DNA of 64,000 nt from CAIOZA01 sp964464375 (GCA_964464375.1 CAYXFU010000003.1:62001-126000), one strand, 5' to 3'; shown: positions 33,548-43,175, counted from the first letter of the stretch. Notes: generated by a model from the letters alone, not told the origin. Numbers and translations are program-made.

Positions 33548-34297
33548 ATGAAAAGAAGTATATTTTTGCTTGTTATTATTTCCGGGGTAATCCTTATACT
33601 TTTTGCTTGCTATTTCCCCAATCTGGCAATAAGTCCGGGTAAGCTTTCATCAGGGCACGAAGAATTAGTCAAGAGCTGCACCAACTGTCACTCATATTTC
33701 GGTGGGGTTCAATCTTCAAAATGTGTAGTATGCCATAAAATAGACAAGATCGGACTTGTTAAAACCAATGGAACTGCTATAGTTAATTTGAAGAATGTTG
33801 AGAATTCTTTCCATAAGTATCTACTGACAAAGGATTGCTTTGCTTGCCATCAGGAACACAAATATCTTAAATTCGCCAGAAGTATCCGCAGGTTCGATCA
33901 TATTCTCTTTACTATTAATGTCAGAAATAATTGTATTCTTTGCCACAAGAAACCTGTTGATGAACTTCACAAAGAAATTAATGATAACTGTTTGACCTGT
34001 CATAAATTGAATAAATGGAAGCCTGCTACATTCGAGCATAATAAATACTTTGTTCTAGACAAAGATCATAACACATCTTGCACAACCTGTCATCCACAGA
34101 ACAATTTCAAGGCATATACATGCTATGGCTGCCATGAACATACTTATGAGAAAATGATCGAAGAACATCGCGAAGAAAGCGTTAAGTATCTGACCAAATG
34201 TGTGTCATGCCACAAGTCAGCAAACAAGCACGACATGAAAAAAGAGGGTGGCAGCGAGGGTGAAGGAAATAGTGAGGATCACAAGGACAATGATTAA
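33548..34297 (+). CDS. Membrane-anchored octaheme cytochrome c
   Basis: A 249-residue periplasmic protein with one N-terminal hydrophobic anchor (FLLVIISGVILILFAC). Eight CXXCH haem-binding motifs are present: CTNCH, CVVCH, CFACH, CILCH, CLTCH, CTTCH, CYGCH and CVSCH. Extra histidines between them could serve as distal ligands. The tail is highly charged. It is translationally coupled to the upstream membrane b-type protein. The electron acceptor is not evident and no catalytic lysine-containing CXXCK motif is present, so it is more likely a carrier than a nitrite reductase. Confidence 0.88.
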   Translation: MKRSIFLLVIISGVILILFACYFPNLAISPGKLSSGHEELVKSCTNCHSYFGGVQSSKCVVCHKIDKIGLVKTNGTAIVNLKNVENSFHKYLLTKDCFACHQEHKYLKFARSIRRFDHILFTINVRNNCILCHKKPVDELHKEINDNCLTCHKLNKWKPATFEHNKYFVLDKDHNTSCTTCHPQNNFKAYTCYGCHEHTYEKMIEEHREESVKYLTKCVSCHKSANKHDMKKEGGSEGEGNSEDHKDND

Positions 34298-34521
34298 CTT
34301 TGTGTCAAAAAAATTCGTCTGAACTGTGATTTATATGATTTGTGTGATTGAAGGCATGAAATTAAAAATGCATTTAATCATGTATTTCATCATATAAATC
34401 ATGAGAATCATAGTTTAGACATTTGCATAATTTTTTCTCTTTAATATCTCATTTTTTCTTTTTAATTTCGCTACATGACGAAATAAAGCAAGGATGGGTA
34501 GTACTGGTAAAATCTTATAAC

Positions 34522-34560
34522 AATAAGGGCTCCACTGCATTAGCAAGTGAAGCCCTTATT
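34522..34560 (-). terminator. Hairpin after the small secreted-protein gene
   Basis: AATAAGGGCT pairs with AGCCCTTATT with further pairing inside. It sits 21 bp after the stop at 34581. The remaining 34298-34521 gap holds only AT-rich sequence. Confidence 0.75.
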
Positions 34561-34580
34561 ATAAAAATTACTTCTATTAT

Positions 34581-34976
34581 TTATTTCTTCTTGAACATTC
34601 GTTCGAATTCCTTCTTATTCTCCTTGAACAATTTCCATTGCTCACCGGTAAAAATCAGCTTTAATTGTTTCATTTGTTCAGATCTGATTTTCTTCATTTC
34701 TTTCTTTGATTCATCCTCATCTTTACCTGTATCAATCATTGCCCTTTGAAGTGCGTCCATGGCTGTAAAGAAATCCAGATTTATTTTCATTGCTTTGCTA
34801 AATTGATCATCATTAAGTGTAAGTACAGTCTTCATTTTCTCAGTCAACATTCTGGCTTTCTCCGGAGGAGGCATCATGTCACCCTTTGGTACTTTGGTTG
34901 CAGGCTGTGCTGAAACCAAAATTGGTATCAGTATAGCAAGTAAAACGATAAAACTAATGCTTTTGAATACTCTCAT
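34581..34976 (-). CDS. Small secreted helical protein, Spy/LTxxQ-like
   Basis: About 131 residues: signal peptide (MRVFKSISFIVLLAILIPILV ending SAQ), then an entirely helical, highly charged mature part with LTLNDDQF and LIFTGEQWKLF, the arrangement of Spy/CpxP or heavy-metal-sensor-like periplasmic chaperones. I chose the second ATG because an AAAGGA ribosome-binding site lies 6 bases before it; the first ATG (34991) lies before that site. It diverges from the CDF metal transporter, which would fit a metal-stress context, but that is inference. Confidence 0.65.
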   Translation of the reverse strand: MRVFKSISFIVLLAILIPILVSAQPATKVPKGDMMPPPEKARMLTEKMKTVLTLNDDQFSKAMKINLDFFTAMDALQRAMIDTGKDEDESKKEMKKIRSEQMKQLKLIFTGEQWKLFKENKKEFERMFKKK

Positions 34977-35137
34977 TGCCAATCCTTTCATAATTTAAAT
35001 AATAATCAATATTAGAAATATACAAACCAAATATAGGTATAAGTGTATTAAGTTAAAAATAATAATTATATTGTAATTGTTTAATTTTAATTTTAAAATA
35101 TTTTAAATAAATCAAGATCATTGTTTCAAATTAACTA

Positions 35138-36016
35138 ATGAGCTATTTAGATAAATCGATAGAAACAAAAGAGAAGAGTTTTGTAGCATTTACGTCTGTG
35201 ATAGCAGCAATTCTACTTACATCAATGAAGTTAATCGTTGGACTGATGACCGGTTCATTAGGTATTCTTTCGGAAGCTCTGCACTCAGGGCTGGATCTTA
35301 TTGCCGCTGTTATGACATTATTTGCAGTTCGGATTTCCGACAAACCTGCTGATCACGACCACAATTTTGGTCATGGAAAGATAGAAAATATTTCTGCTCT
35401 CGGTGAGACACTTCTCCTGCTGATTACCTGTGTGTGGATAATTTATGAAGCCGTTCACAGACTGATGACCGGTGAGATAGAAATAATTGTCACTTTCTGG
35501 TCTTACGCTGTTATTATTGTATCGATTATTATTGATTTTTCCCGCTCACGTGCTTTGATGAAAGCCGCAAAGAAGTATAACAGCCATGCTCTCGAGGCAG
35601 ATGCTCTACACTTCTCAACAGATATACTCAGCTCTTTTGTTGTTCTATTGGGTTTGGTAGCTGTCCAATTCAATTTTCATTCGGCTGACGCTATTGCCGC
35701 TTTATTTGTAGCAGTTATCGTTATATATATTTCCTACAAGATGGGCAAAAAATCAATCGATGTTCTCACAGACAAAGCTCCACTCGAAACTGTTAAGCTT
35801 GTGAACGAAATACTGGCAAAAGTCGATGGGATAATTCAATATCATGACCTGAAAGTTAAATCAATGGGTCCATCGACATTCATTGCCGCCACTATCCATG
35901 TTGATCCTCATCTGACAATTCAGGAAGCACATACGATAGCCGAAAATGCAGAAGCTCACATTAAAGCTCAGATTAAAAACTGTTCCGTCCACATACATGA
36001 AGAACCGGATGAATAG
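35138..36016 (+). CDS. Cation diffusion facilitator transporter
   Basis: A 292-residue inner-membrane metal/proton antiporter that exports divalent cations (Zn, Fe, Co, Cd or Mn). Six helices are followed by a cytoplasmic C-terminal metal-sensing domain (about residues 205-292). Metal-site residues are visible: H49 and D53 in SEALHSGLDL, a DHDHNFGHGKIE loop, and HALEADALHFSTDI in helix 5. The H-D and H-D tetrad suggests a zinc-type site. The final VHIHEEP is typical. It is transcribed alone. Confidence 0.92.
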   Translation: MSYLDKSIETKEKSFVAFTSVIAAILLTSMKLIVGLMTGSLGILSEALHSGLDLIAAVMTLFAVRISDKPADHDHNFGHGKIENISALGETLLLLITCVWIIYEAVHRLMTGEIEIIVTFWSYAVIIVSIIIDFSRSRALMKAAKKYNSHALEADALHFSTDILSSFVVLLGLVAVQFNFHSADAIAALFVAVIVIYISYKMGKKSIDVLTDKAPLETVKLVNEILAKVDGIIQYHDLKVKSMGPSTFIAATIHVDPHLTIQEAHTIAENAEAHIKAQIKNCSVHIHEEPDE

Positions 36017-36061
36017 ATAACTCCCTTTATTAAATAATTTTTTACTTATTTGGGGGAGATT

Positions 36062-38881
36062 ATGTTAAATTCCTTAAATTTGAGATATTGTTATATTAAT
36101 ATCTTGAATAATATGCACATGATTATCAGAATTTTCAATTTCCGGTTACTTGTTGTTTGTCTGTTTCTGTCCTTACCCCTTTATCTGTTGTCAAAGACAG
36201 AATACGAAGCTATTCATAAAGGTTTGTCTTTAGAACGTTTCGAAATTGATGGGCAAATCTTAAAACTCTATTGCGACTTTAGTAATGTTCAGGTTGAAGC
36301 GTTTGATCCGGTTACAATCAAAGTATCACTTTTTACTGATTTTGAATTTAAACCTGCCGAATCATATTATGTTATCAAAAAATCTGAAAATTCCTCTGTT
36401 TCGATTACAGACTATTATAATTATATTGAATTTAAAACAGATTCTATAACCTTGAGAATCAATAAGAATCCTTTATTGTTCGAGTATTATCATGAAAATA
36501 AATTACTTGTAAAGGATACGGTTGGATTCTTTAAATTATGGGATAGTCGTGGTATTCGTTTTAAGATAAAGCCCGATGAGGTTATATATGGCGGAGGATC
36601 CCGTGCTTTACCTATAAATCGTAGAGGCAATATCTTAATGATGTGGAATCAAAACATTTTTGGTTACGATTGGGGTGCTAATTGGTTAAATCATTGTATT
36701 CCCTTCCTGCTTTCTACGTATAACTATGGTTTGTTTTTCGATAATCCTTCACTCGGATACTGTAGTGTTGACGAGAATAAGTCCGGCATAATTCAATACA
36801 ACAATGATGGTGGTCAGTTTCGATATTTCTTTATTTATGGAAAAAACTTAAGTAATATTCAGTCAACTTACATGGGATTGACGGGGGAACAGCCGCTACC
36901 TCCTCGTTGGGCAATGGGGTATCTTCAGAGTAAAATGTTCTTCTACAATTCCGAAGAAGTCTCAGAATGTGTTGCAGGAATGAGAAAAAGTGGTTTTCCT
37001 ATGGATGCTGTACTTCATGATTATATATGGTTTGGTGCCGGTCTAAAATTAGGTGCATTCAAGTGGGACACTTTAATATTTCCTAATTATAAAGAAATGA
37101 TTGATAGTCTGTTGAATATTGGTATAAAGACAATACTAATTACTGAGCCATATTTTAGAGATTCTTCTGAGAATCATAACGATTTGAAGCAAAGAGGTTA
37201 TTTAACCAAGGATACAAACGGGAATGACGCAAAGATTCCAATATTTGGATTATCTCAAGGATTGATAGACTTAACTAAACCCGGCGCAAGTGATTGGTTT
37301 TGGTCAAAATATTCTTCTTTGCTAAAAGACAAAGTTGCCGGTTTCTGGAATGATCTTGGAGAGCCGGAAGTTCACGATCCTATTTTGAATCATTATCTTG
37401 GAAAAGCAAGAGACGTACACAACTTGTATTGTAATTTATGGTCAGAATTGCAATTCAAAGGATTAAAAACAGAGCGACCTAACGAAAGACCATTCATCAT
37501 GTCAAGGGCAGCATCTCCCGGAATTCAGCGATTCGGTACTGTCTTACAATGCGGTGACGCCAAAAGAAGTTATTCTCAAATAAAATCTCAAATAAGTATA
37601 TTATTGGCTGCCGGATTGGGAGGTTTAGCTTATTTTCACACGGATATTGGTGGATTTGCAGGCGAAGGAGTTTCTGATTATGAATTGTTTACCAGATGGA
37701 TTCAATTTGGAATTTTCTCTCCAATATCAAGAGTACACATGGCTGGAGGAGTTCCCAACGAACCATTTCGGTATCCCGATTCAGTACAGCAGGTAATCAG
37801 ACCATACTTCAATCTACGCTATCAACTTCTGCCCTACAATTACACACTTGCTTGGGAGAATACAACCTTTGGTTATCCTCTTGCAAGACAGATGAATTAC
37901 TTCGAGGACAGGAAAGACTGGCAGGAAATCGGAGATCAATATCTTTGGGGTTCCAGCTTTCTAGTTGCTCCTGTCTATGACTCTGCTGCCCGCAGCCGTA
38001 CTATTACTCTTCCCCCTGGCAAATGGATAGACTTTTTTGATAATACTGTTTATGCAGGAGACAGGAAGGTTACTATTGATGCTCCACTGGAGAAACTTCC
38101 TCTATTCGTTAAGAGCGGCAGTATTATCCCAATGGCGAACAATATGATGACAACTGCTTACTTCAAATGGGACACACTGACAGCTGTTTATTATCCGGAT
38201 AAAGATGTTAAATCATATTTTAAAATGTATGAAGATGATGGTAATACACAGGATGCTGACAAGATAAATGCACATCAGTTCATCAATTTTTATGGCGAAT
38301 CTGCTGACAGCCTGATCAGTTTTCGCATATCGCGTTCCGGTCCGGGTTATAAAGGTGCTGTAACTTCAAGACAAATTATGCTCAAGATACCGCATATTAA
38401 CTTCATACCTGACTCTGTAACTATTAATGGAAAGACTGTTGGAATTACATTTAGCTTTGATATGTATAATAGCGTTGAGCAAATATCTTACATTAATACC
38501 AAGGATAGCAGTTTACTGGTAAAATTCAACTGGTCTATGGATAGCACAGAGGTAAAACTTTACGAACTAACAAACATCATTGATACAGTTGAGCCTGTTC
38601 AGCCGAATGACTTTATTTCAGTTTTCCCAAATCCATTCTCAGATAAAGTAAGAATCAAACTAAATATTGACCACTCCGAAATGAAATCAATGCGTATCGT
38701 TGATATGTTCGGCAGGGAAGTTTTTGATTTCGATAATTTAATTAAAATAAATGGTGATGGAGATTTTTACTGGGATGGAAAAAAATCGTCGAACACATAT
38801 TCAACTCCAGGGGTTTATATTTTAATCATAGATACACAGCATGGCAAATACGTACGGAAGATTATTTTCAATGGAAGATAG
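36062..38881 (+). CDS. Secreted GH31 alpha-glycosidase with T9SS sorting domain
   Basis: About 939 residues. A hydrophobic signal segment (LLVVCLFLSLPLYLLS) is followed by the GH31 N-terminal domain and the catalytic barrel: PLPPRWAMGYLQSK, nucleophile D about residue 430 in GFWNDLGEPE, and acid/base D about residue 499 in LQCGDAKRS. GH31 enzymes remove alpha-glucosyl or alpha-xylosyl residues. The last about 90 residues are a type-A T9SS sorting domain (SVFPNPFSDKVRIKL ... GVYILIIDT). I chose the ATG at 36062, with GGGGGAG just before it; a TTG at 36050 and an ATG at 36113 are alternatives. It probably acts at the cell surface on host or plant glycans. Confidence 0.9.
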   Translation: MLNSLNLRYCYINILNNMHMIIRIFNFRLLVVCLFLSLPLYLLSKTEYEAIHKGLSLERFEIDGQILKLYCDFSNVQVEAFDPVTIKVSLFTDFEFKPAESYYVIKKSENSSVSITDYYNYIEFKTDSITLRINKNPLLFEYYHENKLLVKDTVGFFKLWDSRGIRFKIKPDEVIYGGGSRALPINRRGNILMMWNQNIFGYDWGANWLNHCIPFLLSTYNYGLFFDNPSLGYCSVDENKSGIIQYNNDGGQFRYFFIYGKNLSNIQSTYMGLTGEQPLPPRWAMGYLQSKMFFYNSEEVSECVAGMRKSGFPMDAVLHDYIWFGAGLKLGAFKWDTLIFPNYKEMIDSLLNIGIKTILITEPYFRDSSENHNDLKQRGYLTKDTNGNDAKIPIFGLSQGLIDLTKPGASDWFWSKYSSLLKDKVAGFWNDLGEPEVHDPILNHYLGKARDVHNLYCNLWSELQFKGLKTERPNERPFIMSRAASPGIQRFGTVLQCGDAKRSYSQIKSQISILLAAGLGGLAYFHTDIGGFAGEGVSDYELFTRWIQFGIFSPISRVHMAGGVPNEPFRYPDSVQQVIRPYFNLRYQLLPYNYTLAWENTTFGYPLARQMNYFEDRKDWQEIGDQYLWGSSFLVAPVYDSAARSRTITLPPGKWIDFFDNTVYAGDRKVTIDAPLEKLPLFVKSGSIIPMANNMMTTAYFKWDTLTAVYYPDKDVKSYFKMYEDDGNTQDADKINAHQFINFYGESADSLISFRISRSGPGYKGAVTSRQIMLKIPHINFIPDSVTINGKTVGITFSFDMYNSVEQISYINTKDSSLLVKFNWSMDSTEVKLYELTNIIDTVEPVQPNDFISVFPNPFSDKVRIKLNIDHSEMKSMRIVDMFGREVFDFDNLIKINGDGDFYWDGKKSSNTYSTPGVYILIIDTQHGKYVRKIIFNGR

Positions 38882-39015
38882 ATTCCTTAAAATAATATCG
38901 GGTAATATCCGACATAACTATTTCAAATATGCTGATTGTTAATAAGAAATCATTAAAATTTTTTTATATTTGAATAACTAAATTTCAAAAAGAAATAATA
39001 TCGGAGAAATAAAAA

Positions 39016-39339
39016 ATGGGTAGCGCACTACACGTAACAGATGCAACTTTTGAAGCTGAAGTATTGAAATCAAATATTCCTGTGCTTGTTGATTTTTGGG
39101 CAACATGGTGTGGTCCTTGCCGCATGATAGCACCCACTATCGAAGAACTTGCAACAGAATATGAAGGTAGAGTCAAAATTTGCAAAATGGATGTTGATAA
39201 TAACAGAAATGTACCAACCAACCAGGGAATAAGATCTATCCCTGCTCTATTGATTTTTAAAAATGGATTAGTTGTCGATAATATTGTCGGAGCAGTTCCT
39301 AAAGCCGCGATTGTTGAAAGATTATCATCACACATTTAA
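39016..39339 (+). CDS. trxA: Thioredoxin
   Basis: A 107-residue cytosolic thiol-disulfide oxidoreductase with the active site WCGPC (residues about 31-35) in VDFWATWCGPCRMIAPTIEEL and the cis-proline segment RSIPALLIF. Length is normal. It has its own terminator. A second thioredoxin gene follows 165 bp later. Confidence 0.95.
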   Translation: MGSALHVTDATFEAEVLKSNIPVLVDFWATWCGPCRMIAPTIEELATEYEGRVKICKMDVDNNRNVPTNQGIRSIPALLIFKNGLVVDNIVGAVPKAAIVERLSSHI

Positions 39340-39357
39340 TGATCAGATTCAATTTGT

Positions 39358-39390
39358 CAAAACTCCGATTGAAATCCGGAGTTTTTTTTC
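39358..39390 (+). terminator. Intrinsic terminator of trxA
   Basis: AACTCCG pairs with CGGAGTT and eight T follow, 20 bp after the stop. Confidence 0.9.
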
Positions 39391-39503
39391 ATCAGAAAAT
39401 AAACATGAGAGCTTGACAATAGGGTTATTTATAATTCGTCTTTGATTAAAATTAATATCAATTAAATGTCAAACTTTTTTAAAGAATAAATTTAGGATTC
39501 ATT

Positions 39504-39875
39504 ATGGAACACTTAACAAAACAAACATTTATCGACAAGGTATTTGATTACGAGAATAACGCTGAATGGAATTTCAAAGGCGACAAACCCTGCATCATCG
39601 ATTTTTATGCTGATTGGTGTGGTCCCTGCAAGATGGTTGCCCCCATTCTGGAAGAACTTTCAGTTGATTATAAGGACAAAGTGCAGATTTATAAAATCGA
39701 TACTGAAGCTGAGCAGGAATTAGCCGCAGTATTCGGAATCAAGAGCATTCCTTCTGTTCTTTTCTGTCCCGTTGCCGAACAACCAAGAATGGCAGTTGGT
39801 GCTCTGCCAAAAGAAGGATTCGAACAAGCTATCAATGAAATATTCAATATTCCAAAGCCAATAATATTACTATAA
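39504..39875 (+). CDS. Thioredoxin-family protein
   Basis: A 123-residue thioredoxin-fold protein with active site WCGPC in IDFYADWCGPCKMVAPILEEL and cis-proline segment KSIPSVLFCP. An N-terminal extension of about ten residues distinguishes it from the previous thioredoxin, and an extra cysteine follows the cis-proline. No signal peptide is present. A small DUF6132-type gene begins at its stop codon, so the two are probably made together and may serve one redox task. Confidence 0.93.
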   Translation: MEHLTKQTFIDKVFDYENNAEWNFKGDKPCIIDFYADWCGPCKMVAPILEELSVDYKDKVQIYKIDTEAEQELAAVFGIKSIPSVLFCPVAEQPRMAVGALPKEGFEQAINEIFNIPKPIILL

Positions 39876-40060
39876 TAATCAAATACTGGAAAACGATTCT
39901 TGGTGGAGTAGCCGGTGCAACAGCCGGCTACCTTTACTATCATTTTTGGGGATGCACCAATGGTTGCCCACTCAAATCAAACTGGATGCTAATGACAGGC
40001 TATGGTCTGCTCACCGGTATTGTAGTCATGTTCCCATCGAAAAAGAAAAAAGCAGAATAA
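39875..40060 (+). CDS. Small DUF6132-family membrane protein without a standard start codon
   Basis: The frame encodes about 61 residues: a short lead-in, a Gly-rich helix (TILGGVAGATAGYLYYHF), the family motif GCTNGCPLKSN with two cysteines, a second hydrophobic helix and a basic KKKK tail. This matches DUF6132 proteins of Bacteroidota. No ATG, GTG or TTG lies between the previous in-frame stop (39836) and the conserved part. I placed the start at the ATA overlapping the thioredoxin stop; an ATT at 39866 is an alternative. Reinitiation at the TAATAAT region or a frameshift from the thioredoxin could produce it. It is easily missed by gene finders. Confidence 0.7.
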   Translation: MIKYWKTILGGVAGATAGYLYYHFWGCTNGCPLKSNWMLMTGYGLLTGIVVMFPSKKKKAE

Positions 40061-40095
40061 GTTAAGAAGTGGGTTTAACCCTGAATAGTTCTAAA

Positions 40096-40137
40096 TATAA
40101 AAAAAAATCCCGTCGAATTTCTTTCCGGCGGGATTTT
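40096..40137 (-). terminator. Intrinsic terminator of fusA
   Basis: AAATCCCG pairs with CGGGATTT; on the minus strand a run of nine T follows. Confidence 0.9.
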
Positions 40138-40157
40138 CAATTTAAAATCTATATGTT

Positions 40158-42242
40158 TTATTTCAGGCTTTTCTTATATTCTTCTATAATGTCTTCCTGA
40201 ACGCTCTTAGGCACCGGAGCATATTTGAGGAATTCCATTGTGAATTCGCCCTTACCCTGAGTCATTCCGCGTAAATCTGAAGAATAACCGAACATATCCT
40301 TCAATGGAACTTCAGTCTCAACAACAACAAATCCAACTTCATTGCTTGTGTTGATGATGATTCCTCTGCGCTGATTGATCTGACCGATAACAACACCCTG
40401 GAATTCTTCCGGAGCAGTTGTTTCGAGCTTCATGATCGGTTCAAGAATGATTGGCTTTGCTTTGGGGAAAATTTCCTTGAGAGCATATTTTGAAGCAATC
40501 TTGAATGCCATTTCCGATGAGTCAACTGCATGTATTGCACCGTCGTTTAGAACTGCTCTTACGTTTACCATTGGCTGATCGATAAGGAATCCTTCTTTCA
40601 ACTGTTCGTGGAATCCCTTGTCGCAAGCTGGAATATATTCTCTTGCGATTACACCACCAACGATTTTATCGACGAATTCATAATTCTTATTTTCTTCAGC
40701 CGGAATCGGCTCGATATATCCGCCAACACGTGCAAACTGACCGGAACCACCTGTCTGCTTCTTGTGAGTGTAGTTGAACTCAGCTCTCTGAGTGATTGTT
40801 TCGCGGTAAGCTACTTTAGGTTTACCGATTATAACTTCGCAATTATATTCACGTTTGATACGTTCAACATAGATCTCAAGATGAAGTTCGCCCATTCCGC
40901 GTATAATAGTTTCACCGCTGTCTTCGTCGCGTTTCACCTGGAAAGTAGGATCTTCTTTAGTGAATCTGTTGAGTGCTTTCGAAAAGTTAACTTGTCCTGA
41001 TTTATCCTTGGGAGAAACAGCAAGTTCGATAACAGGACTTGCGACGAACATCGATGTCATTGAGTAGTTGCATGTATCATCAGTGAAAGTATCACCTGAT
41101 GAACATTCTACTCCAAACAAAGCTACAATATCTCCTGAACCTGCTTCATCGATGTCATGCATTTCATTTGCATGCATACGAACCAGACGAGGCACTTTAA
41201 TTTTCTTTTTAGTTTTAATATTATGGATGAAGTCACCCTTTTTGACTTTACCCTGATAAATGCGCATATATGTAAGCTGACCGAAACGACCGTCTTCAAG
41301 TTTGAAAGCGAGCCCTACGAATGGCTTGCTGTCATTTGTTTCGAGAGTAATCTTTTCTTCGTTATTATCAAGATCGAGTGCATAATTTTTCTTTTCGTTA
41401 GGTGCTGGAAGGAAAGCTCCAACAGCATCGAGCATCAGCTGAACTCCTTTATTCTTTTTTGCTGTTCCCACCAGAACCGGAGTAATGTGCAAAGCTATTG
41501 TCTGGCGTCTGATCGCCGGGATCAGTTCTTCCATTGTAACTGGCTGATCAGCTAAGAATTTCTCTGCTATAGCATCTTCGAAGTCGGATAACTTCTCGAT
41601 GAGTTGATTTCTGCGATTTTTAGCTTCTTCCAAAAGATGTTCGGGGATCTCAGCATAGCGTATATCTTCGCCGCTGTCGCCGTCGAAGTAAACAGCTTGC
41701 ATTTTGATCAGATCAACCACACCTTCGAAAGCATCTTCCAGACCGATTGGAATATTAATCATTACAGGGCTGATATGAAGCTTTTCGTCTAATTGTTGAA
41801 CCACTCTGTCTGGATTAGCACCCGAGCGGTCAACTTTGTTGATGAAGGCGATTCTTGGAACAGCATAGCGGCGCATCTGTCTGTCAACAGTTGAGGTCTG
41901 ACTCTGAACACCGGCTACACCGCAAAGAACAAGAACTGCACCATCGAGAACACGAAGCGCACGTTCAACTTCGACAGTAAAATCGATATGACCCGGAGTA
42001 TCAATCAAGTTAATATGATAATCTTTCCACACGGCATAAGTAGCGGCGGATTGGATTGTTATTCCCTTTTCTCTTTCGAGGTCCATCGAGTCCATTGTCG
42101 GACCTGAACCGCTTTTGTCGCGGACTTCGATAATCTGGTGAATTTTTCCGGTATAGAACAGAACGCGTTCGCTAAGGGTGGTTTTCCCTGAGTCGATGTG
42201 CGCAGCTATACCTATGTTCCTGACTTTTGATATGTCAAGCAT
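40158..42242 (-). CDS. fusA: Elongation factor G, mitochondrial/spdEFG1-like type
   Basis: A 694-residue translational GTPase that drives ribosome translocation. The G1 motif AHIDSGKTT (residues about 14-22), DTPGHIDF and NKVD are complete, followed by domains II-V with GELHLEI and GGVIAREYIPA. The G-domain wording (MDSMDLEREKGITIQSAATY, VLVLCGVAGVQSQT, RQMRRYAVP) resembles the EF-G1 of mitochondria and of spirochaetes/planctomycetes rather than ordinary bacterial EF-G. It is alone, not in the str operon with rpsL/rpsG/tuf. A specialised split translocation/recycling system is possible if a second EF-G exists elsewhere. Confidence 0.95.
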   Translation of the reverse strand: MLDISKVRNIGIAAHIDSGKTTLSERVLFYTGKIHQIIEVRDKSGSGPTMDSMDLEREKGITIQSAATYAVWKDYHINLIDTPGHIDFTVEVERALRVLDGAVLVLCGVAGVQSQTSTVDRQMRRYAVPRIAFINKVDRSGANPDRVVQQLDEKLHISPVMINIPIGLEDAFEGVVDLIKMQAVYFDGDSGEDIRYAEIPEHLLEEAKNRRNQLIEKLSDFEDAIAEKFLADQPVTMEELIPAIRRQTIALHITPVLVGTAKKNKGVQLMLDAVGAFLPAPNEKKNYALDLDNNEEKITLETNDSKPFVGLAFKLEDGRFGQLTYMRIYQGKVKKGDFIHNIKTKKKIKVPRLVRMHANEMHDIDEAGSGDIVALFGVECSSGDTFTDDTCNYSMTSMFVASPVIELAVSPKDKSGQVNFSKALNRFTKEDPTFQVKRDEDSGETIIRGMGELHLEIYVERIKREYNCEVIIGKPKVAYRETITQRAEFNYTHKKQTGGSGQFARVGGYIEPIPAEENKNYEFVDKIVGGVIAREYIPACDKGFHEQLKEGFLIDQPMVNVRAVLNDGAIHAVDSSEMAFKIASKYALKEIFPKAKPIILEPIMKLETTAPEEFQGVVIGQINQRRGIIINTSNEVGFVVVETEVPLKDMFGYSSDLRGMTQGKGEFTMEFLKYAPVPKSVQEDIIEEYKKSLK

Positions 42243-42581
42243 TGTCGTAACTTTCGAAAATTTAAAAAAGTAAAATTCTATTCCGCATTGAACAGTATAG
42301 AAATATTGTTAACGATTAAAATAAAATATTATTATTTTTAGTAACAGAAAAACAATAATTGTCCAAAAGGAAATTGCAATTTGCACTTTTTTTGTTAATA
42401 AATAATAAATTTGAAAAGATAGGAATGCGACTTCTTCAATAATCATTCGATAAATTCTTTTGTTGAGTGGAACTTATTAATGGAATATCAAAATCAGAAT
42501 TAAAGTTATTCTAACTTCATAATAGTCTATTAAATCTTAATTCCTTAACTTTGTACTTACTTAAGAAATCAAAAGCAATAA
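42243..42581. other. Intergenic region between fusA and the YdeI gene
   Basis: AT-rich divergent spacer of 339 bp. A TAACTTTG (42546-42553) before the YdeI gene could be a -7 box but no matching -33 element is at the right distance. Nothing else is seen. Confidence 0.5.
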
Positions 42582-43139
42582 ATGAAGCCGATATTTTTTG
42601 AAGATCAGTTGGAATTCCGTAAGTGGTTGGAAATCAATCACTCCCAGGAAAAAGAAATAATCGTTGGTTATTACAAAGTAGGCACCGACAAGCCGAGTAT
42701 GACATGGTCGCAATCTGTGGATCAGGCACTGTGCTACGGATGGATTGACGGGATACGCAGATCAATTGATGAAATAAGCTATTGCATACGGTTCACTCCA
42801 AGAAACCCCAAAAGTGTCTGGAGTGACATCAATATCAAAAAGGTAGCAGTGCTTACTGAACAAGGATTGATGAAGCCGGCAGGTATCGAGATTTTCACTC
42901 ATAGAAAGGAAGACAAATCAAGTATCTACAGTTATGAAAACAAACCTATCGCCCTGTCTGAAGAATATGAGAAAATATTTAAATCTAATGGAATGGCTTG
43001 GGAGTTCTTTTCAACTCAGGGACAATCCTATCAGAAATCGGTATTTTATTGGATTATGAGTGCAAAACTAGAATCCACGAGGATATCCAGGCTCGAAAAG
43101 CTGATAGATGCAAGCTCACAGCTGATGAAGGTGAGATAG
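42582..43139 (+). CDS. YdeI/OmpD-associated-family protein
   Basis: A 185-residue soluble protein with the family signature: FRKWLEINHSQEKEIIVGYY, then MTWSQSVDQALCYGWIDGIR and RFTPRNPKSVWSDINIKKV. Homologues have been linked to bacteriocin or antimicrobial-peptide tolerance in Gram-negative bacteria, but the biochemical role is unclear. Length is normal. It stands alone. Confidence 0.9.
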   Translation: MKPIFFEDQLEFRKWLEINHSQEKEIIVGYYKVGTDKPSMTWSQSVDQALCYGWIDGIRRSIDEISYCIRFTPRNPKSVWSDINIKKVAVLTEQGLMKPAGIEIFTHRKEDKSSIYSYENKPIALSEEYEKIFKSNGMAWEFFSTQGQSYQKSVFYWIMSAKLESTRISRLEKLIDASSQLMKVR

Positions 43140-43175
43140 TTCTCAATAGGTTCAGTAATAAATCAAGACAATAAT

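Noticed and set aside
33548..34297. Octaheme protein as nitrite or hydroxylamine reductase
   Set aside because: No CXXCK motif and the protein is far shorter than those enzymes.
39016..39875. Two thioredoxin genes as one tandem duplication
   Set aside because: The proteins differ in N-terminus, C-terminus and many core residues, and a terminator lies between them; they are old paralogues.
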